From NCBI GenBank assembly GCA_964017235.1, contig OZ024928.1:84935566-84999565 (forward strand): DNA of 64,000 nucleotides, given 5' to 3'. The number at the start of each line of letters is the position of its first letter. Position 1 is the stretch's first letter. Shown piece by piece: positions 47,601-52,339 of the stretch. The position numbers and the translations under genes were made by a program. This DNA comes from Sabellastarte sp. h YS-2021 (Eukaryota > Annelida > Polychaeta > Sabellida > Sabellidae). The notes below the pieces were generated by a model that was not told the origin of the DNA, searched no databases, and worked only from the letters and a program-made list of their open reading frames with translations.

Positions 47601-50486
47601 GATTTCAGCTCCATCAATCACATAGTTTAACAGTCACAGGGCTTAAAGGTGGCCAAAAGTCCAAATATTGGGTCTCTGTGGGCCTTTTAGAGATCTCGAT
47701 GTGGCTTTCAAATTAAAGCTTCAGACTTAAAATTTGTTACATACTAAGATTACACATAGAATATGTATCTAATAAAGTTTGAAACTTCTCAGACTTACCA
47801 TTTCCAAGTTACAGAGCAAAATATGTGAAAAATGTCTTAAAAGGGTCACTCAGGTGGGTGTTTAAGGTCCTCATACACAGGTTAAATGTCTACTTGAAGC
47901 CTTGATTTTTTGCACATGTAAAAAGAACATAATAATGTATTCCCAGATGAGATTTCAGCTCTATCAGTCACATAGTTTAACAGTCACAGGCCTTAAAATT
48001 GGCAAAAAGTCCAAATACTGGGTCTTTATGGGGCCTTCTAGAGACCTAAATGTGGCCTTCAAATTAAAGCTTCAGACTTAAAATTTGTCACATACTAAGA
48101 TTACACATAGAATATGCATCTAATACAGTTTGAAACTTCTTAGACTTACCATTTCCAAGTTACAGGGCAAAATATGTGAAAAATGTCTAAAAATGGTCAC
48201 TCGGGTGGGGATTTATGGTCCTCATACACAGGTTAAATGTCTTCTTAAAGCCTTAATTTTTGGCACATATATAAATAACATACTAATATCTTCCCAGATA
48301 GGATTTGAGCTCTATCAGTCACATAGTTTGACAGTCACAGGGCTTAAAAGTAGCAAAAAGTCCAAATATTGGGTCTTTGGCAGCCTTTTAGATACCTCAA
48401 TTTGACCTTCAAAATTAAAGCTTCAGACTTAAAATCTGTTACATACTAAGATTACACACAGAATATATATCTAATACAGTTTGAAACTTCTCAGACTTAC
48501 CATTTCCAAGTTACAGGGAAAAAGATGTGAAAAATGTCTTATAAGGGTCACTCGGGTGGGTGTTTATGGTCCTGATACACAGGTTAACTGTCCATTAAAG
48601 GCCTAAATGTTGGGGCACATATAAGAAAACACATAGATATATTCCCAGATGATATTTAACTTAGATGAGAGACATAGTTTGAAAGCTACAGTGCTTGAAA
48701 GTGGCAAAAAGTGCATAAATTGGGTCTCTGTGGGCACTTTTGAGACCTTAAGTCGACCCCTTTGGGTAAACCTACAGCCCTAAAATTTTCTACAGACAAG
48801 GATTACATATCAAAGTTATACCTAGCACAGTTTGAGACTCATCAGAATTACCACTTCCAAATTATAGGGCAAAATATGTGAAAAGTATAGCAAAAAATCC
48901 CTAAGTGGGGGTATTTATGGGCCTCAAGGACAATTTTCTCCTCAACTTAAAGTCGTGATTTTCGGCACATGTACTAAGAACATATTAATGTGTTGTCAGA
49001 TAAAATTTCAGCCAGCTGAGCATCATAGTTTGTGACCTACAGGGCTCTAAGTGGCCAAAAGTCCAATTTCTGACCTTAAGGTGGCCATAAGTTCTTTTTT
49101 ACTGGGAGTTTAAGGTCACCTTAAAATAGGGATCTTCCTTTGGGCACCCTTAACATGTGTACCAAGTTTGAAAAAAAAATATTAATTTGTTTTTGAGTTA
49201 TCGCGTCCACAAGGAAATTTCTACGGCGGCGGCGGCGGCGGCGCGACGGACCTGAATCCAATATATCCCCGACTTTCGTCTGGGGATATAATGATTACGT
49301 TTTTATTCCAGTTTGTAAAATTTCTTAAGAAAATTTTTTTTTTTTTTCAATATACAAAATATTGCATTTATGTGATTCTATTTCAGCGAGATGAAATTCT
49401 AGTGAGATGAAATTCAAATGTTAAGTCATATTGCCATTGTCTAAAGTTAAAATGTTATAACATTCTACAGTATTTCAACATGAACAAGAACACAAAAAGG
49501 TGACCCGTTTAGGTTAGATTGTGGGAATGAAGCTCAAAAACTTATTCATGGAACTTTGGATTTTAGAAGCCAAAAACTTGTTTAAAAGTATTTGGCTGAC
49601 ATGTACACCTAATTGTACTACAAATTTACCAATTCATGTTTCTAGTTGTCCAAACTTGTTTAAACTCAAACATTTAAGACACCTCTCATGCAGACTTAGA
49701 TATAGTCCCTAAATATAGGGATTATAAATGAGTTTGAGTCTGAGTTTAAGTATATACTCACTTGAGAATACAGATTATATTTGAGTATATACTCAAATTT
49801 GAGTTTGTGTTTGAGTATAAACTCAAATATAGGGTATAAACCCTAAATTATAGGGATTATATTTAAGTTTTGAGTTTGAGACTGAGTTTGAGATTTTTTG
49901 TGAATACCAGCCCTGATTTCTTGGTGTTATGGTAGATGACAATAGAGAATAGACTTGAAGTTTTTCAAGACCAGAAATCCCTGTCTAAAAGGGAAGACAA
50001 CAGAATTAGACTTAATCAGGTTTAACTATACAGTTGAACTGTGTGAAGTTCAATGTTAATGGACTGAAAATTTTTTTATGTTTATCTAAAACAACAGATA
50101 ATAAGATAAATTTTAATTGAAAAGACCCTTTAAGGCCTTTATATTTTCTTTTGCTCGACACAAAATTCTACTTAACAGAGTTTAACTGTATACAGTTCAA
50201 TCTTAAGGAGCCAGGAAAATACATCTGCTTTATACAGGCCATTGTTCTTAAAAACAGAGTTCAACTTAATTTCCAGCTTTTCCCAGCCAGAATGCTGCTG
50301 TCCATGACCAGGGGATGTGGGCGTGTACTGCAGATCTCAGAACAAGGCGAAATCATCCGATCACTCCACGATCCCACAGCAAAGGTTATGTCCTACATCA
50401 GCGAGGTGGAAGATCATCATGGTGTCCTCTATTTTGGCTCTTTTAAAATGCCTTATTTAGCAAGGCTAGATTTGAACAAATTGTAG
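11507..50486 (+). CDS. APMAP: APMAP gene, complete 9-exon coding region
   Basis: Exons 11507-11601, 11840-11947, 12647-12762, 17447-17539, 18366-18482, 19234-19405, 19620-19754, 38395-38590 and 50277-50486 join with GT-AG ends and matching phases to give ~413 residues, the usual length of animal APMAP (about 416). The product is a type II membrane protein: a ~32-residue cytoplasmic tail, a transmembrane helix (about residues 33-58), then a strictosidine-synthase-like six-bladed beta-propeller. Family marks visible: GPES, YTGTLDGKI, CGRPLGMR, FLNDLDIAKDG.IYFTDSS, FANGVQ, LPGFPDN, GYWVGL, RSLHDP, YISEV and YFGSF. Family members have arylesterase-type activity and sit in the plasma membrane/ER. 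Introns 3, 7 and 8 are filled with transposons; intron 7 also holds two other genes. Confidence 0.93.
11840..11947 (+). CDS. APMAP: APMAP exon 2 (signal-anchor helix)
   Basis: TTTTCAG acceptor, GTAAGT donor. It encodes the membrane anchor, a ~26-residue hydrophobic run beginning WTLFIQLFLTL, followed by an acidic DDVVEPN stretch at the start of the lumenal/extracellular side. Confidence 0.9.
12647..12762 (+). CDS. APMAP: APMAP exon 3
   Basis: 116 nt after CCATAG. Encodes SPPPTLEGPLAVN and the conserved KGPESI block of the first propeller blade. The donor GTTGGT is weak beyond the GT. Phase 1 out, matching exon 4. Confidence 0.9.
12763..13344. other. start of APMAP intron 3, nothing recognised
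   Basis: AT-rich intronic sequence with no repeat family or exon that I can identify. Confidence 0.4.
13345..13760 (+). pseudogene. CR1/L2-like LINE fragment, left half (interrupted)
   Basis: Encodes decayed RT C-terminal sequence (KLNLNPDKT, then CKLDYCS). The same LINE resumes at about 16633 with LEKLHCPPIKERI, the counterpart of the LHWLPVKQRI block, so a 2.9-kb element (13761-16632) was inserted into it. Confidence 0.65.
14180..15590 (+). repeat. ~155-bp tandem array of family A (about 9 units)
   Basis: The motif GAGTAAATC recurs at 14495, 14651, 14806, 14961, 15116, 15271, 15426 and 15580, giving periods of 154-156 bp. Each unit carries ACTTGAAAACTATTGCATTTA, ATATGTTATTCA and GGTCAGCTATAACATAGT. 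No open frame is conserved. Confidence 0.95.
15591..16352 (+). mobile_element. family B element fragment nested in A, with ~147-bp repeats
   Basis: Begins TGTATCCACTGGATA (a collapsed form of B's palindrome), continues with the GTGTGTAGAGAGA block and CAAGATGGCCGCC, then four ~147-bp units (CTTATTATTGG at 15799, 15948, 16091 and about 16238). The 3' hairpin is missing. The A array resumes at ATTGCATTTGTAGTA, so the insertion lies inside an A monomer. Confidence 0.8.
16633..17410 (+). pseudogene. CR1/L2-like LINE fragment, right half and 3' UTR
   Basis: Continues the LINE interrupted at 13760: LYLEKLHCPPIKERI, later an APSEWN-like block (about 16848), then a 3' UTR. That UTR (about 17030-17400) is homologous to 20460-20523 plus 21574-21830, a second copy interrupted by a B element. 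Confidence 0.6.
17447..17539 (+). CDS. APMAP: APMAP exon 4
   Basis: CACTAG acceptor, GTAATT donor, 93 nt, phase 1 in and out. Encodes HLYTGTLDGKIIHIENNQIE and ends with a CG that is completed by the next exon. Confidence 0.92.
17540..18365. other. APMAP intron 4, nothing recognised
   Basis: AT-rich intron without identifiable repeats or exons; ends with TTTTTCAG. Confidence 0.5.
18366..18482 (+). CDS. APMAP: APMAP exon 5
   Basis: 117 nt. Encodes EEHCGRPLGMRLDSEGYLVV and DAYLGLF, the conserved CGRPLG blade of the propeller. Confidence 0.93.
18483..19233. other. APMAP intron 5, small inverted repeat
   Basis: No exon. AAGAAATCTAAAATT..GCC (18576-18595) and GGCGAATTTTAGATTTCTTACTC (18773-18796) are inverted copies around a ~180-bp loop, a small foldback-type repeat. 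Confidence 0.5.
19234..19405 (+). CDS. APMAP: APMAP exon 6
   Basis: 172 nt after CTTGTAG. Encodes APIEGEKPRFLNDLDIAKDG and SIYFTDSSTKWPR, the most conserved part of the strictosidine-synthase-like domain. Donor AGGT at 19406. Confidence 0.95.
19620..19754 (+). CDS. APMAP: APMAP exon 7
   Basis: 135 nt after CTTGCAG. Encodes RYNPTTNTTEVLL, GLYFANGVQIAPSQDF and ETLAARIW. Donor GTATGA at 19755; the next exon is 18.6 kb away but joins in phase (a lysine codon is split). Confidence 0.93.
19755..20079 (+). repeat. start of APMAP intron 7 with a CR1/L2 3'-end scrap
   Basis: About 19888-19935 matches the 3' UTR end of the LINE at 11289-11310 (GAGATTAAGCACTGTAAAAGT). The rest is unassigned. Confidence 0.5.
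20080..20523 (+). pseudogene. LINE 3' region, left part (interrupted by B)
   Basis: 20460-20523 matches the LINE 3' UTR at 17030-17100 (GAGACATAT, TACTGCAACTGA). The match continues after the B element at 21574-21830 (CTAATTGTGCTATC, GACAGCTAT). Upstream, a decayed CSTWN-type block (about 20320) may be its coding end. Confidence 0.5.
20524..21573 (+). mobile_element. Helentron-like element, family B, copy 1 (~1.05 kb)
   Basis: Starts TGTATCCACC with its partner CCGGTGGATA (20541-20550), then a GTCGCACGTAAAGAGA block, CAAGATGGCC (20709-20718), four or five ~150-bp repeats (20900-21490), the subterminal TAATGGATAC arm, a decayed hairpin (about 21544-21562) and AGGTCTAG|T. It splits a LINE whose uninterrupted relative is at 17030-17210, so both ends are confirmed. 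No coding capacity. Confidence 0.85.
21574..21839 (+). pseudogene. LINE 3' UTR, right part
   Basis: Continuation of the LINE interrupted at 20523; shares CCCCAGGCT(A/G)TGG with 17373-17385. Confidence 0.5.
21840..22530 (+). repeat. ~308-bp tandem repeat, 2.3 copies
   Basis: TTGCATAAAATAATTCTTT recurs at about 21887, 22195 and, diverged, 22504 (spacing ~308 bp). Between copies is AAACCATG(A/G)(A/G)CTGGGA followed by CAAGGTC(A/G)AATT, similar in style to the B-family monomer, so this may be the remains of a related satellite-bearing element. Confidence 0.7.
22531..23167. other. intron 7, nothing recognised
   Basis: No coding exon or known repeat identified. Confidence 0.4.
23168..23425 (-). 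pseudogene. CR1/L2-like LINE C-terminal relic
   Basis: On the minus strand: LQCVQNTLARIVTNFNKYT, QLHWIPAEFHCIFKTA and LHSGHPSYFGPL, close to the ORF2 end at 10750-10960, then directly the 3' UTR motif GATTAAGCACTATAAAAGTAC (inverted, 23172-23195). It has an internal deletion of the last coding part. Confidence 0.85.
23426..23535 (+). repeat. CR1/L2 3' UTR scrap, + strand
   Basis: Related to 11221-11310 (GGCTTTTGGAT.., GAGATTAAACACTATAAAAA). Lies head to head with the minus-strand relic to its left. Confidence 0.6.
23536..24195. other. intron 7, nothing recognised
   Basis: AT-rich; short open frames on both strands without recognisable features. Confidence 0.4.
24196..24563 (+). mobile_element. 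A/B-like Helentron element, left part (interrupted by D)
   Basis: 24196-24345 is nearly the same as the A-family head at 13793-13945 (GTC.TCACTCTG.GGCGTGGGCG, ACTACAAGGCCTAGAGACATGC). Beyond it come B-style sequences (TTTTGGCCTTGTTTTGA, then AAAGCCCTAATATCTTCC). The right part resumes after the D element at 27050 with GGTCCTAGGGGTTTGG. Confidence 0.6.
24893..25310 (+). repeat. 174-bp tandem repeat, ~2.4 copies
   Basis: CTTCATT.AAGGTCATCCACTGACCGCC recurs at 24893, 25068 and 25242 (periods 175 and 174). Confidence 0.9.
25311..26900 (+). repeat. ~136-149-bp repeat array arranged as ~290-bp dimers
   Basis: GTGATC(C/T)GGATCAC-type cores recur at 25416, 25561, 25709, 25854, 25993, 26137, 26273, 26409, about 26545, 26688 and 26837. 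Two monomer types alternate: one continues CCATGAAATGTAATTTTTAAAG, the other CCAGGCTGCCAGATGTGTTT. The core GTGATCCGGATCAC is a perfect 14-bp palindrome (25416-25429, 26273-26286, 26837-26850). Confidence 0.9.
27050..27300 (+). mobile_element. right part of the element split by D
   Basis: B-type monomers: TTGGTCCTAGGGGTTTGGAATG, TTTGACCTTTGACCCCTGCTTCAATG and a second diverged unit at 27170-27260. A possible CTAG end lies at 27402-27405, but without a clear hairpin. Confidence 0.55.
27301..27598. other. intron 7, imperfect palindrome near 27561-27595
   Basis: An imperfect inverted repeat AATATAATACTCG...CTCGTATAATATT spans about 27553-27587. No gene recognised. Confidence 0.4.
27599..27913 (+). 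CDS. possible exon of unknown gene (104-codon open frame)
   Basis: An open frame with protein-like composition in its middle (residues ~30-85: acidic SDEEAMSEGAQ, then KKILESQWESGSFVRRTQP). It lies between an acceptor-like region (after TACTTGGATAAG, 27668-27679) and a strong donor-like GTGAGTACT at 27859. It could be an exon of the nested + strand gene that ends with the frame at 29843, or chance. I do not recognise it. Confidence 0.25.
   Translation: MIYFSCKCHLGSFPFISNHSIYLDKRAYCSDEEAMSEGAQNLAQGSNTGYKQKIPKKILESQWESGSFVRRTQPLVDPMLLENNMGVCEYSSISGGKGKYVEKE
27914..29842. other. intron 7, no gene; possible 5' UTR splice donor
   Basis: Mostly unassigned AT-rich sequence. A consensus donor AAG|GTAAGT is at 28891-28899 and could end a non-coding leader exon of the 29843 gene, but this is speculation. 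The 60-codon frames here look random. Confidence 0.35.
29843..30610 (+). CDS. uncharacterised 255-residue basic protein nested in APMAP intron 7
   Basis: An uninterrupted 255-codon frame starting MELSREVKLR. An in-frame TAG about 12 nt upstream fixes the first ATG as the likely start. Residues 1-75 are a highly charged helix-forming region (REVKLRIKLQKQAVRVRDKN), probably coiled coil. Residues 88-105 hold KRKRAQSAPVYRS. A Cys/His-containing middle (CNHFPCNK, ~140) and a basic C-terminal tail with KRKLLKVARPSSRSD follow. No signal peptide or membrane segment. ATTAAA at about 30957 could serve as a poly(A) signal. The lack of introns suggests a retrogene or single-coding-exon gene. I do not recognise the family; function unknown. 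Confidence 0.65.
   Translation: MELSREVKLRIKLQKQAVRVRDKNRAEKRLLQRRFRQLSAGSQRSEALIDREIRRIKDDIWRQEGLEEFLAGNVETASVPCRANAESFEEKRKRAQSAPVYRSHQNGYSQLPEVKECYTTASTTPLPYSCQFEARRHNCNHFPCNKQVHYTKLGFDIKSKDGHCNSFTTAQQMFAKSREGFIMDLESHSIRRPQRTSMDQTNHKISALRTIIVEMKQKSEANRPQDWCINYGKPISKRKLLKVARPSSRSDILGL
30611..32535. repeat. intron 7 spacer with possible tRNA-derived SINE pieces
   Basis: 31209-31262 (+) has an A-box-like TGGTTGTTGGGGTG and, ~40 nt on, a B-box-like GGTTCAGTCC, the spacing of a tRNA-derived SINE head. On the minus strand 31600-31712 reads GGTCTAGTGGTTAATAC, another A-box-like start. Neither has a clear tail. The rest is unassigned. Confidence 0.3.
32536..32729 (-). CDS. asparaginase-like exon C (last)
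   Basis: Acceptor TATCTACAG. Encodes SDADFNVGVAVGALQCLNSP and GVYVAMNGCVYQWDKV, stop at 32536-32538. Confidence 0.9.
32536..35082 (-). CDS. short L-asparaginase-like protein, 3 of its exons (5' end missing)
   Basis: Three minus-strand exons join in phase: 35082-34923, 34536-34388 and 32729-32536 (stop TAA), giving ~167 residues of an L-asparaginase N-terminal domain. The start exon, which should end just before GTIDKDYP, was not found. Both active-site motifs are present: the GTI threonine region at the first exon edge and HGTDTM in the second exon. DSDADFNVGVAVGALQ and GVYVAMNG follow. Family enzymes hydrolyse asparagine to aspartate and ammonia. This protein ends right after the first domain, so it is a compact single-domain form and its activity is unproven. 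The gene lies antisense inside APMAP intron 7. Confidence 0.85.
32730..34387 (-). other. intron of the asparaginase-like gene
   Basis: 1.66 kb, no repeats recognised. The open frames at 33229-33462 and 33952-34143 show no domain. Confidence 0.6.
34388..34536 (-). CDS. asparaginase-like exon B
   Basis: Acceptor TATTCCAG, donor CAG|GTAAAT. Encodes CDKILITHGTDTMIETAAYL, including the catalytic Thr-Asp pair of the HGTD motif, and RTIILTG. Confidence 0.9.
34923..35082 (-). CDS. asparaginase-like exon A
   Basis: Acceptor CTTTCAG and donor AG|GTATAA on the minus strand. Encodes GTIDKDYPRTTGGYAFEI, then VCQKDSQEIT. Enters in phase 1 from an unseen upstream exon. Confidence 0.88.
35107..35356 (-). 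mobile_element. tRNA-derived SINE with GGTTACT target-site duplication
   Basis: On the minus strand the element opens with a tRNA-like head (GGTGGCAGAGTGGTAACAC as A box, GGGTTCGGTTC as B box), has a ~130-bp unrelated body and ends with GGGGCGTAAAACCCCAAATAAATAAATA-like sequence, the tail style of mollusc/metazoan SINEs. GGTTACT flanks it at 35107-35113 and 35350-35356. It sits 24 bp upstream of asparaginase exon A, in that gene's intron. Confidence 0.9.
35551..36731 (+). mobile_element. Helentron-like element, family B, copy 2 (best preserved)
   Basis: 5' palindrome TATCCACCGGA/TCCGGTGGATA (35553-35578), CpG block (35591-35625), CAAGATGGCCGCC (35738-35750), about five ~147-bp units, subterminal GGTGGATAC (36690-36698), a perfect 7-bp hairpin GCATCGG/CCGATGC (36704-36710, 36715-36721) and, after GTAGGT, CTAG (36728-36731) followed by T. 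This is the Helitron-type 3' end. Non-coding. Confidence 0.88.
35930..36650 (+). repeat. ~147-bp tandem array of family B (5 units)
   Basis: Repeated AAAAGTGCTTATAACTCGCT, GGTCCTAGAGGTTTG and TTTGACCTTGG..CAAGGTCAAA. The last two 10-mers are inverted, so every unit can fold a 10-bp stem. Confidence 0.93.
36732..38394. other. end of APMAP intron 7, nothing firm
   Basis: A 59-codon minus-strand frame (about 36942-36766, starting MKEILHATKT) and other short frames have no recognisable domain. The missing 5' exon of the asparaginase-like gene may lie here, but I could not locate it. Confidence 0.35.
38395..38590 (+). CDS. APMAP: APMAP exon 8
   Basis: 196 nt after TGACAG, donor AAG|GTAATC. Encodes YHLTGPQQGKAEILIENLPG, FPDNVR and GYWVGLPICRN, the conserved metal/propeller segment. 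Ends in phase 0. Confidence 0.95.
39369..39605. repeat. 134-bp tandem duplication
   Basis: CAAAGTATTTAAATGATTGATG at 39369 and 39503; the copies are over 90% alike by eye. Confidence 0.85.
39769..39962. other. C-rich and G-rich tracts (possible quadruplex-forming)
   Basis: A pyrimidine-rich tract (39769-39830, CCACCCCCACCCC) is followed ~100 bp later by GGTGGGTGGGGGGAATCCGG and GGTGGGGG runs (39924-39962). On one strand or the other these offer four or more G-runs. Confidence 0.5.
40205..46638 (-). mobile_element. Helentron-like element, family F, with giant satellite array (6.4 kb)
   Basis: Minus strand. The 5' palindrome TATGTCCACCCCCC/GGGGGGTGGATA lies at 46611-46636, followed by a CpG-rich block of repeated TCCGATGTCCGG (46550-46592). 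The 3' side has GGGTGGACATTA (complement of 40281-40292), a 12-bp inverted match (one mismatch) to the 5' end, and ends at CTAG|T (40205-40208). It is bounded on both sides by one LINE. Nearly all of the interior is the 169-bp array; no gene. Confidence 0.75.
40405..46200. repeat. ~169-bp satellite array, ~34 copies, with 1861-bp higher-order unit
   Basis: Monomer ~169 bp with TTTTGCCATTTTTGGCAAAA, TCAAAATGGCCGCCATTTT, ATACCCTGTGGGTCGAAAA and CACGGTTAAGGAGATAGAAG. Diagnostic variants repeat with a shift of exactly 1861 bp (11 monomers): 41806/43667, 42301/44162, 42977/44838, 43181/45042 and 43428/45289. Monomers at the array edges (40405-40900, 45750-46200) are more diverged. Many overlapping open frames on both strands are by-products of the repeat and are not genes. 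Confidence 0.97.
47160..49100. repeat. 351-bp tandem array of D copy 2 (about 5 units)
   Basis: TCATACACAGG recurs at 47521, 47871, 48222 and, as TGATACACAGG, 48573 (periods 350-351), with further diverged units on both sides. Each carries ATTACACATAGAATAT, CCATTTCCAAGTTACAGGG and ATAGTTTAACAGTCACAGG. Confidence 0.92.
50277..50486 (+). CDS. APMAP: APMAP exon 9 (last)
   Basis: Acceptor ATTTCCAG, phase 0. Encodes KLFPARMLLSM-type sequence after the split, then RVLQISEQGEIIRSLHDP, YISEVEDHHGVLYFGSF and ends ARLDLNKL, stop TAG at 50484-50486. Starting at 50277 gives the same spacing to RSLHDP as in vertebrate APMAP; a nearby alternative AG would break phase. Confidence 0.92.
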   Translation, partial: LFPARMLLSMTRGCGRVLQISEQGEIIRSLHDPTAKVMSYISEVEDHHGVLYFGSFKMPYLARLDLNKL

Positions 50487-51247
50487 CCTGCACAATAAAT
50501 CTAGGAGTATATTGGTGTAAACCGTTAATATTTTATTTAATTTTTCATTATTTGTAATTATTGCAGCTTGTTTCTTCTGTAGCAGAGACATTACTTATGG
50601 GGTTGAATGTTAGTGATAAAAAGTAAAATGTCTGTTTGTGAAAGTGGGTCAACTGGAAATGGGTCACTTTATAATTTTCATAGTAAAAATAACTGATGTT
50701 CATATTGATAAGTTGTGCATTGCTGAATGAAGATACTATTTTCTTTTCAATTTATGTTACAAAGTCAATGTGCTATTGCTATAATCTTTTACACCATACC
50801 TATCTTCAACATGTTATTGTATTGGGTTTTTAATGCAACTACTTAAACACACCGAATCATAGCATTGAAGGAGAGCGGTCATTCACAAATGGACTTTTTT
50901 TTTTTTGGTGTGTTACTGTAGATTTCTTATGCTGATATATATTTTTGAAGTGTCATTGAGAAGTATATTAGAAACTGGTAAATAATAAAGTGAAGCTTTT
51001 GTTGTAATACTTTTGATTATAAACACAGTGTGGTTTACCTGTGATTGTTTTTGACAATTTTATATGGTTTTGCCTTCCTATTTTTTGCGCAAGGATGTTT
51101 TTTAAAGTTTGAATTTTTTTAAAGCCAACATATCTACAGCATTTGCTTTACCTACATTCAGATTTATCAAAATTTGTGTTTCAAGATATTGTTTGGAACA
51201 ACTTTCATTTGACTGAACTTTGTATCTGAGCAATTAATAGTTATTAC
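50487..51247 (+). terminator. APMAP: APMAP 3' UTR and likely poly(A) signal
   Basis: AATAAA at 50984-50989 is the best poly(A) signal after the stop; another at 50493 is only a few bases past the stop. The gypsy element begins about 260 bp beyond. Confidence 0.6.
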
Positions 51248-51275
51248 TGAGATGACCTCGTTCGCGTGTTATGTC

Positions 51276-51350
51276 TGCGCATGCGCGAACTCGGTATTTG
51301 GTCCGCGAGATTGTTGAAGAAGTGTCTCCGCGGTCGCTAGTATAAATGCG
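51276..51350 (+). promoter_or_regulatory. LTR promoter: NRF1-like site and TATA box; CRE downstream
   Basis: TGCGCATGCGCG (51276-51287) matches the NRF1 consensus; TATAAAT at 51341 is a well-placed TATA box about 60 bp on. A perfect CRE palindrome TGACGTCA is at 51570-51577. The 3' LTR has the same at 59312, 59377 and 59606. Site function is inferred from motif identity only. Confidence 0.55.
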
Positions 51351-51765
51351 GTGCATTATCGCCCACCGCAAACGTTTTATAAAATAAAATATACACAGTG
51401 TTAGAAATCTAGTGCTTTTTACTAGTAAAATAAAATAAGCTTATTGTCAAACCTTTTAGTTCAAATATCCATCACTAGGGGGCGACAGAGTGCCTTATAT
51501 TTGCATATATTTATCACGGTGTATAGATGGTTATAATGGCGATCGCTAGTATACGTCACAAATGTGTACTGACGTCATTGCGGTGTTGCACCGTCATATA
51601 GTACTTTAGGCACTTAGAAACGGTGACGTGAGGAGGAGGGAATTGAATGTAAGAAGCAATTCAATTGGATTGGATTGAAAGGGTTCCAGAAGGACCAAAA
51701 GTTGAACCAATCAATTGAATGAACCTGCTCAGTAGTAGAACTGCTCAGTAGTAGAACAACCAAAT

Positions 51766-51771
51766 ATGGTA
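51766..51771 (+). promoter_or_regulatory. candidate splice donor in the LTR leader
   Basis: ATG|GTAAGA: exon would end at 51768 with an ATG. Joined to the acceptor at 57808 it puts that ATG directly in frame with the third gene. Inference; other AUGs lie upstream in the leader. Confidence 0.4.
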
Positions 51772-52227
51772 AGACATTTACTACACATAGCAGCAATAAG
51801 GGTTTATTATTAGAGGATTGTAGGCTAAATACTAGAGATAAATTGTATTTTTATTAAACCCAATATTAGGCAATTGGTTATTTGTGTGTTAATTAAAAGC
51901 TATACATTATATTCAAGCTGATGAATTTGAGTAAATACTTTTGTAATTGTTACTTTATGTATCGGTGATATTTTGTCTTATTTTGTAAATTACCTGTTGA
52001 ATTTGATATATTTTAGAATAAATATTCATTGTTGAATTTGCTGCGAAATTCTTAATACACCACAAATTTGTCCCTTTAACAACAGGAGTTAATGTTAGTG
52101 ACGGTTTGCTAATAACCTAATACAAATTTGAACACAACGCGAGGCTTTATATTGATTTGGTCAATCTGTAGGGTTAACAGGCTATTTGTAAGGCTTGACA
52201 TATCTGCTGGGTCGCCACAGATATTTT

Positions 52228-52245
52228 TGGTGCCATGACCAGGAT
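52228..52245 (+). promoter_or_regulatory. candidate primer-binding site
   Basis: TGGTGCCATGACCAGG starts 8 nt after the LTR and begins with TGG, the complement of a tRNA CCA end. The matching tRNA was not identified. Confidence 0.5.
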
Positions 52246-52339
52246 TGGTTATTTGGTGTATTAATTTGAGTTGAGGAATATTTTTAATATTTCAAATATT
52301 TTGAATATTGTAATTTGCATATTTCGGTAGAAAAATAAA

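Larger units (their letters stand above)
39140..49290 (-). mobile_element. Helentron-like element, family D, copy 2 (10 kb with insertions)
   Basis: Minus strand. The 5' end is the palindrome TATATCCCC...GGGGATATA (49262-49290), then the GC block (49225-49250) and GCGATAACTCAAAAAC. The 3' end has CTGGGGATATG (39155-39165 inverted), a TTGG/CCAA hairpin and CTAG (39140-39143). Both ends match D copy 1. It has been enlarged by a LINE and by element F. Own sequence is about 39140-39960 and 46950-49290. Confidence 0.8.
38706..49917. mobile_element. long-TIR element G, split by D copy 2
   Basis: CAGGGCTGGTATTCATGAAAAATCT at 38706 and its inverted partner ending AATACCAGCCCTG at 49915 form the tips of inverted repeats longer than 100 bp, rich in AAACTCAAA / TTTGAGTTT. 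Without the inserted D element (39140-49290) it would be about 1.06 kb. Tips CAGGG..CCCTG recall hAT MITEs, but the flanks give no clean 8-bp duplication. Non-coding. Confidence 0.65.
51248..52219 (+). repeat. 5' LTR (972 bp)
   Basis: Starts TGAGATGACC, ends GTCGCCACA. CpG-rich first third, then AT-rich. Direct 16-bp duplication CTGCTCAGTAGTAGAA at about 51724-51756. Two GATCGCTAGTATA/GGTCGCTAGTATA segments (51333 and 51541) suggest a duplicated promoter block. Confidence 0.97.
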
